From: Variovorax paradoxus
GTDB lineage: Bacteria > Pseudomonadota > Gammaproteobacteria > Burkholderiales > Burkholderiaceae_C
DNA: 64,000 nt
Direction of reading: 5' to 3'
Assembly: GCF_009755665.1 (NCBI RefSeq)
Contig: NZ_CP046622.1
Span: forward strand, 4,774,001 to 4,838,000
Shown: piece by piece, positions 49,686 through 58,929 of the stretch
Position numbering within the stretch: the stretch's first letter is position 1
Layout of the letters: the number at the start of each line of letters is the position of its first letter
The notes under the pieces: generated by a model
Told to the model about the DNA's origin: nothing
Seen by the model: only the letters and a program-made list of their open reading frames with translations
Database searches by the model: none
Made by a program: the position numbers and the translations under genes

Positions 49686-52600
49686 ATGCAGACAGACGCC
49701 GAACCCCAGCCCGACAAGGCAGCGCCGCGCGCACGGCGCTCGCGCACGCGGCGGGTGCTGCGCGCGCTCGGCTGGACTGCCGCGGGCCTGCTCGCGCTGG
49801 TGCTTGTGCTGGGCGCGGGCACGTGGTGGTGGCTGGGCTCCAACCAGTCGCTGGCTTTTGCACTTGCCAAGGCCGCGCGCTACCTGCCCGCCGGCCAGAC
49901 GCTCGAAAGCCGCGACGTCACGGGCTCGCTGCGCACGGGCGGGCGCATCGGCTGGCTGCGCTGGCAAAGCGAGAAGCTGGCGGTGGAGGTGCATGAGGCG
50001 GACATCGGCTGGCAGCTCGCCCCGCTGTTCAAGCGCAAGCTGCAGCTGGGCGAAGTGCATGCGGCGCGGCTCCTCATCGAAAAGCGCGGCCCGCCGAGCG
50101 ACACGCCCACCGAGCCGCTCGAGCAACTCGTGCTGCCTGTCGAGGTCGACGTGCCGTTTCGCATCGACCAGCTGCAGTGGAGCGGCCCGCCCGCACTCCA
50201 GGCCAACCAGCTCGCGGGCAGCTACCGCTACACCGGCGCCGAGCACCACCTGGAGGTCAAGGGCGTCGACATTGCCGACGGCCACTACAGCGCGCGCGTG
50301 AAGCTGCAGGGCCCCGCGCCCATGGCGCTGGACGCCACGCTGAACGGCCGCGTGAAGGCACCGCTGGCGGAAGGACGCAGCATCGACGTGCTGGCCGAAG
50401 CGGCCATCAAGGGCACCCTTGCCGGCACCGGCGCGCGGCTGCAGGTTGCCGCCGAACTGAAGCCGGCGGAGCCCGCCGCGGAAGACCCGATGGAAGCGAA
50501 GCTGCAGGCCAACATCGCGCCGTGGCTGCCGCAGCCCGTCATCGACGCCAAGGCCGATCTGCGCAACGTGGATGCGGCCGCCCTGTGGCCCGGCGCGCCG
50601 CGCACACGGCTGACCGGCACGGTCGAACTGCAGCCCGACGCCGCCGCCGGCGCATCGGCCTGGCAAGCCTCGGCCAGCATCCGCAATGCGGTGCCGGGGC
50701 CCTGGGACAAGGGCGCGCTACCGCTCGAGCAGGTGGAAGCGCGCGTCGGCTTCGACGGCACCAACTGGACGATTCCCGGAGCCACCCTGCGCACGGGCGG
50801 CGGCCGCATCGAAGCAGAGGGCCGCTGGAGCCCCGCGCCTGCGCCATGGCAAGTGCGCGCCACCGTGCGCCGTGTGCGCGCCAGCCTGCTGCACAGCGAG
50901 TTGTCGGGCGCGCCCATCAGCGGCACGGCCACCGCGCAGCAGCGCGAAGACACCATCGGCTTCGACCTGGCGCTGCGCGCCGAAGGCGGGGCCGGCAGCA
51001 AGGCGATGCCCGGCTTCGGCGTGGACCGCGCGCTTGCACAGGGCCAATGGAAGAACCAGGTGCTCGACCTGCGCACGCTGCGCCTGGAGGCCGAGGGCGC
51101 CAGCATTACCGGCAAGCTGCAGGTGCGCGTGGCCGAGCAGGCCGCGAGCGGCAAGCTCGACCTGACGTTGCCGGGCGGCAGTGCGCAGCTCGAAGGCCGC
51201 ATCGCACCGTCGCAGGGCGGCGGCGACATCAAGGCACGCATCGACGATGCCGACGCGGTGCAGCGCTGGATCGAAGGCCTGCCCGAAATGGCGAACGTGT
51301 TCGCCGGCAAGACGGCCAAGGGCTCGGCGCAGCTGGACGCCAGTTGGCAGGGCGGATGGCAGACCATCCAGCGCCGGCTCGAGAACCCCGGTGCGCCGGC
51401 CCAGCGCGGCGCCGCAGAACCCAGCATCAAGGCCACGCTCGGCGTGCCGCGCCTCGACCTGCGCATGCCGGCGGCCAACGCAAATGCCAATGCCAATGCG
51501 GCAGCCACCACGGTTCAATTGAAGGACGTGCGCGCCAACCTCGACGGCAGCCTGGCGCAGGCCACGCTCGCGCTGCAGGGCGAAGCCACCACCGGCACGC
51601 AAAAGCTCACGCTCGACGCCCGCGCGAGCGGCGGCCTTGCGGGCCCGAACCATTGGCGCGCGGCCCTCGCGAGCCTGCGGCTGCAGGCCCAGGACAGCGC
51701 GCGGGTCAACGCCGCGGGCGCTGCCGCCGCCCCGTGGATCCTGGAGCTCGGCCGCGAAGTCACCGCCACCATCAGGACCAGCGGGAGCGGCAACACCAGT
51801 CGGCTCGAGCTGGAAGCCTCCGCTGCCGACGCCACGCTGAGCGGGCCGGCGCCCGGCACCGTTCGCATCGAATGGCAGCCGCTGCGCTTCACCCGGAGCG
51901 GCGCGGCGCCCAACCAGGCTTTTCGCGTGCAGTCGAAGGGCAAGCTGCAGGGCCTGCCGATGGCGTGGGCCGAGGCTTTCGGCGCCAGCACCACCTTCAA
52001 TGAACTGGGCGTGAGCGGCAATCTGATGTTCGACGGCGACTGGGACATCGATGCCGGCGACACGCTGCGCGCGCACGCGCGGCTTGCGCGCCAGAGCGGC
52101 GACATCCGCGTACAGGCCGGCGAAGCGGCCCTCGTCACACGCATCACGAGCCGAGGCACTGGCACGGCCAGCGAGCGCACGATGAACTCCGCCACCGCCG
52201 GTGCGGAAGCACCCAGCACGCCCGCCGGCCTGCGCCAGGCCGAACTGCGACTCGACGCGCAAGGCCAGTCCGTGCACGCCACCCTGGCGTGGGACAGCGA
52301 GCGCGCCGGAAAGATCAACGCCGAGCTGAACACGCGCATGCAGCAACGCGCGGACGGTTGGCAATGGGCACCCGATGCGCCACTGGCCGGCAACGTGAAG
52401 GCCACGCTGCCCAACCTGGGCGTGTGGTCGATGCTCGCGCCGCCCGGCTGGCGCGTGGCCGGCACGCTGGACGCGGACGCCGTTCTGGCGGGCAACCGCG
52501 CGGCGCCGCGCTGGAATGGCACGCTCGGCGCCGACAAGCTTGCGCTGCGCGCGCCGGTCGAAGGGCTGGACCTGCGCGACGGCCGCCTGCGCGCCACGCT

Positions 52601-53801
52601 CACGGGCGAGCGCATCGAGATCACCGAATTCACGCTCAAGGGCGGCGCCGGCAGCACCGCGCGCATTGCGGGGCAGAGCGGCAACCGCAGCACGGCGGCG
52701 AGCGAAGCCGGCACCGATGGCGGCTCGCTCACGGCGCGCGGCGACATCGGCTGGGGTGCGGCGGGCACATCGGGTGGTGCATCAGGCACCGGCATCCGCA
52801 TGGCCCTGCAGGCCGACCTGCGCGCACTGCGCGTGCTGGTGCGCACCGACCGGCAGGTCACGCTCTCGGGCAACCTGCAGGCGCGGCTCGACAGCGGCCA
52901 GTTCAACGTGCGCGGCAAGCTCAAGACCGACCGCGCCGTGATCATCCTGCCCGACGAGACCGCCCCCAGCCTGGGCTCCGACGTGGTCGTGCGCTCCGCC
53001 GCCAAGGACCGCGAAGCGGCCGAGCAGGCCCAGCGCGATGCCGCGCGCAACGAGGCGCAGGCCGCCAAGCCGCAGACCGCGAAGCCGCCCGACATCGTGG
53101 TGAACTTCGACCTGGGCGACGACTTCGCGGTGCAGGGCCGCGGCATCACGACGCGGCTCGAGGGCGACCTCGAAATCCGAAGCAACCGGCTCGATGCGCC
53201 GCCGCGCATCACCGGCGAGGTCAGGACCGTCAAGGGCCAATACCGCGCCTACGGGCAGCAGCTCGACGTGGAAACGGGCCTCGCGCGCTTCAACGGCCCG
53301 TTCGACAATCCGTCGCTCGACATCCTGGCCATCCGGCCCAACATCTCGCAGCGCGCCGGCGTGCAGATCACGGGCACCGCGCAGTCGCCGCGCGTCAAGC
53401 TCTATTCCGAGCCCGCGCTGTCGGATGCGGAAACCCTTTCATGGGTGGTGCTGGGCCGCGCATCGGCGACCAGCGGCGGCGAATCGGCACTGCTGCAGCA
53501 GGCGGCTCTCGCGCTGATCGGCCATGTCAGCAAAAGCGGAAGCGGCGGCAGCCTGGCCAGCCGCTTCGGCCTGGACGAACTCGGCTTCAAGGGGCCGGGC
53601 AACGGCGGCGACCTGCGCGAGTCGGCGGTAACGCTCGGCAAGCGGCTCTCGAAGGATTTCTACCTCACCTACGAGCGCAGCGTGGGCGGCACCTTCGGCA
53701 CTCTCTTCATCTTCTACGACCTGACGCAGCGGCTCACATTGCGCGGCCAGGCCGGGCAGACAAGCGGGCTCGACCTGATCTACACGCTGAAGTACGACTG
53801 A
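49686..53801 (+). CDS. tamB: TamB translocation and assembly module protein
   Basis: A 1371-residue AsmA-like inner-membrane-anchored protein. An N-terminal signal anchor (~30-52, GWTAAGLLALVLVLGAGTWWW region) is followed by a long beta-taco repeat region. The C-terminal DUF490/TamB domain contains NFDLGDDFAVQGRGITTRLEGDL and ends with TYERSVGGTFGTLFIFYDLTQRLTLRG. It spans the periplasm and pairs with TamA; it may carry lipids or assist barrel folding. The start is ATG 49686, just after the tamA stop. Confidence 0.92.
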   Translation: MQTDAEPQPDKAAPRARRSRTRRVLRALGWTAAGLLALVLVLGAGTWWWLGSNQSLAFALAKAARYLPAGQTLESRDVTGSLRTGGRIGWLRWQSEKLAVEVHEADIGWQLAPLFKRKLQLGEVHAARLLIEKRGPPSDTPTEPLEQLVLPVEVDVPFRIDQLQWSGPPALQANQLAGSYRYTGAEHHLEVKGVDIADGHYSARVKLQGPAPMALDATLNGRVKAPLAEGRSIDVLAEAAIKGTLAGTGARLQVAAELKPAEPAAEDPMEAKLQANIAPWLPQPVIDAKADLRNVDAAALWPGAPRTRLTGTVELQPDAAAGASAWQASASIRNAVPGPWDKGALPLEQVEARVGFDGTNWTIPGATLRTGGGRIEAEGRWSPAPAPWQVRATVRRVRASLLHSELSGAPISGTATAQQREDTIGFDLALRAEGGAGSKAMPGFGVDRALAQGQWKNQVLDLRTLRLEAEGASITGKLQVRVAEQAASGKLDLTLPGGSAQLEGRIAPSQGGGDIKARIDDADAVQRWIEGLPEMANVFAGKTAKGSAQLDASWQGGWQTIQRRLENPGAPAQRGAAEPSIKATLGVPRLDLRMPAANANANANAAATTVQLKDVRANLDGSLAQATLALQGEATTGTQKLTLDARASGGLAGPNHWRAALASLRLQAQDSARVNAAGAAAAPWILELGREVTATIRTSGSGNTSRLELEASAADATLSGPAPGTVRIEWQPLRFTRSGAAPNQAFRVQSKGKLQGLPMAWAEAFGASTTFNELGVSGNLMFDGDWDIDAGDTLRAHARLARQSGDIRVQAGEAALVTRITSRGTGTASERTMNSATAGAEAPSTPAGLRQAELRLDAQGQSVHATLAWDSERAGKINAELNTRMQQRADGWQWAPDAPLAGNVKATLPNLGVWSMLAPPGWRVAGTLDADAVLAGNRAAPRWNGTLGADKLALRAPVEGLDLRDGRLRATLTGERIEITEFTLKGGAGSTARIAGQSGNRSTAASEAGTDGGSLTARGDIGWGAAGTSGGASGTGIRMALQADLRALRVLVRTDRQVTLSGNLQARLDSGQFNVRGKLKTDRAVIILPDETAPSLGSDVVVRSAAKDREAAEQAQRDAARNEAQAAKPQTAKPPDIVVNFDLGDDFAVQGRGITTRLEGDLEIRSNRLDAPPRITGEVRTVKGQYRAYGQQLDVETGLARFNGPFDNPSLDILAIRPNISQRAGVQITGTAQSPRVKLYSEPALSDAETLSWVVLGRASATSGGESALLQQAALALIGHVSKSGSGGSLASRFGLDELGFKGPGNGGDLRESAVTLGKRLSKDFYLTYERSVGGTFGTLFIFYDLTQRLTLRGQAGQTSGLDLIYTLKYD

Positions 53802-53877
53802 GTCCGGGTCTGCCGCCTTGACCGCGGCAATCGCCAGGGATAAGAATCATCTGCGCCCTCCAATACAAGGAACGACG

Positions 53878-54183
53878 ATGCACGATGATGGAGACAAGGG
53901 CGAGTGTTCCCGGCTGGACCGTCAGAAGTACGACCCCCCTGGGTACTCGCGAACCACGTTCTTGCGCAACGCACTTCGCTGCGTGATCGCCGCCATTGCG
54001 GCGGGCGCCGCGGTGGCGTCCATTCCCTACTGGGGCGGCGATGACTTTCCGCTGATGGGCCTGATCGTCTACGTAGCCGGCATGGTGTTCATCGCAATGC
54101 CGCTGTGCCTTTACTACGAGTCGCTGCTCCAGTCGCACGAAGAGCGCGTGGCGCATGCAAGGCACACGCTGACGCCCACCTAG
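53878..54183 (+). CDS. Small membrane protein (101 aa)
   Basis: Starts at ATG 53878 with AAGGAACGACG upstream; an ATG 20 codons earlier has no ribosome site. It has two hydrophobic segments (CVIAAIAAGAAVASIPYW; GLIVYVAGMVFIAMPLCLYY) and charged ends. No family is recognised. Its TAG stop overlaps the LysR stop on the other strand through CTAG. Confidence 0.6.
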   Translation: MHDDGDKGECSRLDRQKYDPPGYSRTTFLRNALRCVIAAIAAGAAVASIPYWGGDDFPLMGLIVYVAGMVFIAMPLCLYYESLLQSHEERVAHARHTLTPT

Positions 54184-55040
54184 TCTGCGTTGGCAGGCTT
54201 GGTCTTCACCACCTGCCTGAGGCCCGCCAGCGCGGGATCGACGATGGCCGCCTCCGCACCCACCGCATACACCGCATAGGCGGGGTAAAGAAACTCCGGC
54301 GTGTTGGGCACGCGGCGCAGCCGGCCCGATTCGAGATGGCTGCGCACCACGTCGTGCCTGAAGTAGCCCGTGCCACCCGCGGCCAGCAAATACTCGCGGC
54401 CGAGCGGCCCCAGCCCGGCCATCACCGCTGCATTGGAGAGTTCCGGAAACGCAAGGCCGTGCTGCGCCGCAAACTCCGGGCCCCAGTCCACGTACACATA
54501 GTCCGCGGGCTTGGGCACGCGCGGACGTTGTGCGGTGGTGACCATGACGAGCTTTTCTTCGATGAGCAGCTCCACGCGCAGGCCGGGCCGCTGCTGCGGT
54601 GCATAGGCAATGGCAATGTCGAGCACGCCGGCCGCCACCTTGTCGAGCAGGTCGTGCGGAAAGCCGACCTCGGTGCGAATGGCCAGCTGCGGCGCGGCGG
54701 TGCGCATCCACAGCAGCCACTGCAGCAGCAGCGGATCCCACAGGCTGATCTCGCAGCCGATGGCGAGCACCGCGCGGCTGCCGCTTGGCACCGCAACCTG
54801 GTGGCGCGCACGCTCCCACACCTGCACCAGCGTGGTGGCGTGCGGCAAGAACTGCTCGCCGGCGGTGGTGAGCACCGCGCCGGCCTTGTTGCGCACGAAG
54901 AGCGGACGGCCCAGCAGCTCTTCGAGCGTGCGCACGCGCGCGCTCACCGAGGTCTGCGTCACGTGCAGCCGCTCAGCGGCGCGCTGAAAGCTGCGGGTGT
55001 CCACGATCGCGAGAAAGGTCCGGGCCAGGTTGATGTCCAT
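54180..55040 (-). CDS. LysR-family transcriptional regulator
   Basis: A 286-residue regulator. The helix-turn-helix is FQRAAERLHVTQTSVSARVRTL in the N-terminal 60 residues, followed by an effector domain. The start is ATG 55040 (MDINLARTFLAIVDTRSF), the family N-terminus. It is divergent from a small gene at 55162, and the 19-bp inverted repeat at 55060-55078 may be its operator. Regulated genes and ligand are not evident. Confidence 0.9.
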   Translation of the reverse strand: MDINLARTFLAIVDTRSFQRAAERLHVTQTSVSARVRTLEELLGRPLFVRNKAGAVLTTAGEQFLPHATTLVQVWERARHQVAVPSGSRAVLAIGCEISLWDPLLLQWLLWMRTAAPQLAIRTEVGFPHDLLDKVAAGVLDIAIAYAPQQRPGLRVELLIEEKLVMVTTAQRPRVPKPADYVYVDWGPEFAAQHGLAFPELSNAAVMAGLGPLGREYLLAAGGTGYFRHDVVRSHLESGRLRRVPNTPEFLYPAYAVYAVGAEAAIVDPALAGLRQVVKTKPANAD

Positions 55041-55059
55041 CTCGACGCCTCCAATTTTC

Positions 55060-55078
55060 AATGCATTATTTCTGCATT
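55060..55078. promoter_or_regulatory. Inverted repeat upstream of the LysR gene
   Basis: AATGCA-TTATTTC-TGCATT: perfect 6-bp arms separated by 7 bases, in an AT-rich spacer 20 bp before the LysR start. It has the size and dyad form of LysR sites, so autoregulation and control of the divergent 78-residue gene are plausible. Confidence 0.5.
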
Positions 55079-55161
55079 CAAATGGCAATTAATATCGTTT
55101 TACTTGATACGAACGCAGCCGGAAGATCGGGGCATCCAAAAAGCAACCAAGGAGCTCCCGA

Positions 55162-55398
55162 ATGCCAACCCTTCGCCAACCGTTCCATGCCGCTGCTTCC
55201 GAGAGCTTTGCCGATGCGTTCAAGGCGCTTGTCGACGAAGCGCTGATGCTCGCCGAGGCCCTGCTCAGCCCGAACAAGATCATCAGCGAGGTGGAACAGA
55301 TGCGTTCGCTGCAGGTTGCGGCGGACAACATCGAAGCCACCGATCCGGCGCAAGCCGAGGTGCTGCGCTCGCGCGCCTCGCGCATCGGCCTGCGCTGA
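55162..55398 (+). CDS. Small cytoplasmic protein (78 aa), unknown function
   Basis: Starts MPTLRQPFHAAASES with AAGGAGCTCCCGA upstream, a strong ribosome site. The protein is mostly helical and acidic (DEALMLAEALLSPNKIISEVEQMRSL). No family is recognised. It is divergent from the LysR gene at 54180 and convergent with the one at 55420; the first could be its regulator. Confidence 0.6.
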   Translation: MPTLRQPFHAAASESFADAFKALVDEALMLAEALLSPNKIISEVEQMRSLQVAADNIEATDPAQAEVLRSRASRIGLR

Positions 55399-55419
55399 GC
55401 CACTGCCGCCCGCGCGGCG

Positions 55420-56367
55420 TCAAGACAGCGGCGTGCCCTGCGAGGCCGACTCGAACGGCACGATCTGCGAAATGAGCGTCGGGCCGTCAGCGAGCAGAAA
55501 GTCCTTGAAGGCTTGCGCCACCGGCGGCAAACGCTTGGCACGCCGGTGCACCACGTACCAATTCAGCATGAGCGGAAAGCCCTGCACATCGAGCACGCGC
55601 AGGCTGCCCGCCCGGGTTTCCTGGCTGATGGTGTGGGCCGAGACAAAGCTCACGCCCATGCCCGCGATCACCGCCTGCTTGATGGTTTCGGTGCTGCGTA
55701 TTTCCATGGCAATGTTGATGCCGCTCAGGTCGCCGCCAAAGCCCTCTTCCATCGAATGCCAGGTGTCCGAAGCCTTCTCGCGCACCACGAAAGGCTCGCG
55801 CATCAGCCGGTCCAGCGGGATTCTGGGCACGCCCACCAGCGGATGGTTGGGAGCCGCAACAATCACGTAAGGGTGCGGCGCGAACGGCTGGTTGACGGTG
55901 TCCAGGTCGATCGGGGGCCGCACCATGATCGCCAGGTCGGTCAGGTTCTCCGCAATGTGGGTCATGAGCCCTTCGCGGTTGTGCACGGTGAAGTTGAGCG
56001 TCACGCCGCGGTGCCGGCTCGCAAACTCCACCAGAAGGCGTGGAAAGAAATAGTCGCCCGCGCTGATCACGCCCACGTTGAGCTTGCCGCCCGAGACGCC
56101 GTTGAACTGCAGCATTGCGTTCTCGGCCGCCTCGAACTGCTGGATGATCGCGCGGCTGATCTGCAGCAGCTCGGTGCCCGCGGGGGTGAGATAGATCTTC
56201 TTGCCGAACTGCTCGAACAGCGCATTGCCCGCATGCTCTTCAAGCTTGCGCACCTGGGTGGAAACGGCCGGCTGCGTGAGGTGCAGCTCTTCCGCTGCGC
56301 GCGAGAAGCTCAGCAGGCGCGCCACCGCTTCAAAGACTTTCAACTGGCGCAGGGTCGCGTGCTTCAT
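55420..56367 (-). CDS. LysR-family regulator (CbbR-like)
   Basis: A 315-residue regulator with helix-turn-helix FSRAAEELHLTQPAVSTQVRKL. The effector domain begins KLNVGVISAGDYFFPRLLVEF, which resembles the CbbR/RbcR subgroup. No Calvin-cycle genes are nearby. It begins 27 bp after the pyruvate kinase stop on the same strand, so it may be co-transcribed with, and respond to intermediates of, that operon. Confidence 0.88.
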   Translation of the reverse strand: MKHATLRQLKVFEAVARLLSFSRAAEELHLTQPAVSTQVRKLEEHAGNALFEQFGKKIYLTPAGTELLQISRAIIQQFEAAENAMLQFNGVSGGKLNVGVISAGDYFFPRLLVEFASRHRGVTLNFTVHNREGLMTHIAENLTDLAIMVRPPIDLDTVNQPFAPHPYVIVAAPNHPLVGVPRIPLDRLMREPFVVREKASDTWHSMEEGFGGDLSGINIAMEIRSTETIKQAVIAGMGVSFVSAHTISQETRAGSLRVLDVQGFPLMLNWYVVHRRAKRLPPVAQAFKDFLLADGPTLISQIVPFESASQGTPLS

Positions 56368-56394
56368 TCTGAAAAAGAACGTCGGACGAAACGC

Positions 56395-57810
56395 CTACGG
56401 TATTCGCGCAACGTGCAGCAGGTTCGTCGTTCCCGAAAGTCCGAACGGAAGGCCGGCTACCACCACCACGTCGCTGCCAGTGTTCGCAAACCCTTCGGCG
56501 CACGCCACGCGGCAGGCGCACTCGATCATTTCGGCCACGTCGTGCACGTCGTCGACCTGCACCGCATGCGTGCCCCACACCATGGCCATGCGCCGGGCGG
56601 TCGCAATGTCGGGCGTCAAGCTGAGAATGGGAACCGCCGGCCGCTCGCGCGCGGCACGCAGGCTGGTAAAGCCTGAGGATGTGTAGGTGACGGTGGCCGC
56701 AGGCGCCAGCAGCGCGGCCACCTGGCGCATCGAAGCGCACACCGCATCGGCCGTGGTCGAGAGCGAGGCCTCGTGCGTGGCGTCGATGCCAATGCGATAG
56801 GACGCGTCGGCTTCCACGCGCGAGATGATGCGGTCCATCATGGCCACAGCCTCGAGCGGGTATTTGCCGGAGGCGGATTCGGCGGAGAGCATCACCGCGT
56901 CCACACCGTCGTAGACGGCGGTTGCAACGTCGGACACTTCGGCACGCGTGGGCACCGGCGCGGCAATCATCGACTCGAGCATTTGCGTGGCCACCACCAC
57001 CGGCTTGCCGCGCTTGCGGCAGGCACGCACGATGAGGCGCTGCAACTCGGGCACGCGCTCGGGCGGCAGCTCCACGCCCAGGTCGCCGCGCGCCACCATG
57101 ACGCCGTCGCACAGGTCGACGATGGCGTCCAGGTGGTCGATGGCCGCGGGCTTCTCGAGCTTGGCCATGATCCATGCGCGGTTGCCGATGATGGCGCGTG
57201 CCTCTTCGATGTCTTCAGGGCGCTGCACGAAAGAAAGCGCCACCCAGTCCACGCCCATTGCAAGGCCGCAGGCCAGGTCGTCCAGGTCCTTGGGCGTGAG
57301 CGGCGAAATCGGCAGCAACACGCTTGGCACGTTCACGCCCTTGCGGTCCGAGATCGGCCCGCCGACGAGCACCGTGGTTTCGGCAAAGTCGGCGCCGTAG
57401 CTGTCCACACGCAACCGCAGCTTGCCGTCGTCGAGCAGCAGCTCGGTGCCCACTTGCAGCGCCGCAAAAATCTCGGGGTGCAGCAGCGGCGCGCGCCGCG
57501 CACTGCCGCTTGTCTTGTCCATGTCGAGCCGGAAGCGCGCGCCCGCATCGAGCTGCGCGCGACCGCCTTCGAACGTGCCCAGCCGCAGCTTCGGCCCCTG
57601 CAGGTCGAGCAGCACGCCGATGGGCCGGCCGAACTCTTTCTCGAGCCTGCGGATGGTGTCGAGCCGCCGCGCATGGTCGTGCTGCGTGCCGTGGCTGAAG
57701 TTGAGCCGGAACACATCGACACCGCGTTCGAACAGGGCACGAATGGCCGGCTCGTCGGTGGTGGCAGGGCCCAGCGTGGCCACGATCTTCGCGCTGCGTG
57801 TACGTCGCAT
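56395..57810 (-). CDS. Pyruvate kinase
   Basis: A 471-residue enzyme that converts phosphoenolpyruvate and ADP to pyruvate and ATP. It has KIVATLGPATTDEPAI, the substrate region FRLNFSHGT, the catalytic Lys-Glu segment IMAKLEKPAAID, and the metal-binding run VMVARGDLGVELP. The C-terminal regulatory domain is complete. I set the start at ATG 57810, six bases after GGAA; ATGs at 57813 and 57822 are alternatives. In several proteobacteria a similar enzyme (TtuE) belongs to glyoxylate/glycerate operons, which would fit the oxalate-type genes upstream. Confidence 0.93.
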   Translation of the reverse strand: MRRTRSAKIVATLGPATTDEPAIRALFERGVDVFRLNFSHGTQHDHARRLDTIRRLEKEFGRPIGVLLDLQGPKLRLGTFEGGRAQLDAGARFRLDMDKTSGSARRAPLLHPEIFAALQVGTELLLDDGKLRLRVDSYGADFAETTVLVGGPISDRKGVNVPSVLLPISPLTPKDLDDLACGLAMGVDWVALSFVQRPEDIEEARAIIGNRAWIMAKLEKPAAIDHLDAIVDLCDGVMVARGDLGVELPPERVPELQRLIVRACRKRGKPVVVATQMLESMIAAPVPTRAEVSDVATAVYDGVDAVMLSAESASGKYPLEAVAMMDRIISRVEADASYRIGIDATHEASLSTTADAVCASMRQVAALLAPAATVTYTSSGFTSLRAARERPAVPILSLTPDIATARRMAMVWGTHAVQVDDVHDVAEMIECACRVACAEGFANTGSDVVVVAGLPFGLSGTTNLLHVARIP

Positions 57811-57874
57811 CATCCGTTCCATTTCATTGATCACAGCGCACACATGCTGCGCAAAATCGCCCAGCCCAGCGGTG

Positions 57875-58888
57875 CTAGCCGGCCATCTCTTGAAGACAAA
57901 CCCGGCCGCGCTGCTCTTCCATCGTACGCGCCAGCAGCTTGACGAGCGCATACACGGTGTCGATGTGCGGCGTAGGGGTTTCGGTGAGCCGCGCCAGTTC
58001 GACCACCGCGCCCACCAGCGCATCGATCTCCGGCGCGCGCCCTGCCTCGACGTCCTGCAGCATCGATGTCTTGTGCTTGCCAACCTTCTCGGCGCCGGCA
58101 ATGCGCTTGTCGAGCGTCACGCGAAACTCGATGTCCAGCTTGTGGGCCACGGCCTGCGCCTCCTGCATCATTGCCGCGGCCAGCTCGCGCGAGGGCGGGT
58201 ACTGGCAGATGTCGACCAGCGTGGAGTGCGAGAGGCTGCTTATCGGATTGAAGGTCAGGTTGCCCCAGAGCTTGAGCCAGATTTCAGAGCGGATGTTGTC
58301 GAGCACCGGCGCCTTGAAGCCGGCCGCGGCGAAGCAGGCCGAGACGCGGTTCACGCGCTCGCTCGAAGAGCCGTCGAGCTCGCCGACGGGAAAGCGGTCG
58401 CCCTCGATGTGCTTCACCACGCCCGGCGCAATCAGCTCCGAAGCCGGGTACACGACGCAGCCGATGACACGCTCGGCCGGAATCTTTGCGGCGACGACGC
58501 CCGTTGGGTCGACACTGCGCACCGGGGTGCCCGCCAATGCGCCGCCATGGTTGTGGAAGTACCAGAACGGAATGCCGTTCTGCATGGTGACCACGACGGT
58601 CTCGGGCCCGAAGAGCTTGGGCACATCGTTCGCCACGGCCTCGACCTGGTGCGCCTTCATCGCCAGGATGACGATGTCCTGCGGACCCGCCTGGTCGTAG
58701 CGATCGGTCGCTTTTGCATTGAGCGCCACCTGCTCGGTGCCGTCGGCCCCGATGAGCTTGAAGCCGTTGGTGGCAATGGCGTCGAGATTTTTTCCGCGCA
58801 CGATGAACGTCACGTCCTCGCCGGCCAGGGCGAGCTTGGCGCCCACCAGGCCGCCAATGGCGCCCGCTCCGATGACTGCTATCTTCAT
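57875..58888 (-). CDS. 2-dehydropantoate 2-reductase family protein
   Basis: A 337-residue ApbA/PanE-family reductase. The NADPH fold begins MKIAVIGAGAIGGLVGAKLA. The catalytic lysine segment is VILAMKAHQ, and the C-terminal domain has IRSEIWLKLWGNLTFNPIS. Canonical PanE makes pantoate from ketopantoate. Many family members have other ketoacid substrates, and the neighbourhood of C2/C4-acid genes makes a different one possible. It lies 41 bp after the fumarylacetoacetase-family gene. Confidence 0.88.
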   Translation of the reverse strand: MKIAVIGAGAIGGLVGAKLALAGEDVTFIVRGKNLDAIATNGFKLIGADGTEQVALNAKATDRYDQAGPQDIVILAMKAHQVEAVANDVPKLFGPETVVVTMQNGIPFWYFHNHGGALAGTPVRSVDPTGVVAAKIPAERVIGCVVYPASELIAPGVVKHIEGDRFPVGELDGSSSERVNRVSACFAAAGFKAPVLDNIRSEIWLKLWGNLTFNPISSLSHSTLVDICQYPPSRELAAAMMQEAQAVAHKLDIEFRVTLDKRIAGAEKVGKHKTSMLQDVEAGRAPEIDALVGAVVELARLTETPTPHIDTVYALVKLLARTMEEQRGRVCLQEMAG

Positions 58889-58929
58889 GTCGATCCCCAA
58901 GTTGTTGATTCTTTGTGCGCGGGCAGGCT

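Noticed and set aside
46453..49863. Antisense frame of 1136 codons over the VWA and tamA genes
   Set aside because: Composition is His/Gly/Arg/Ala shadow of the plus-strand genes; no domain, start site or ribosome site. Long antisense frames are expected at this GC content.
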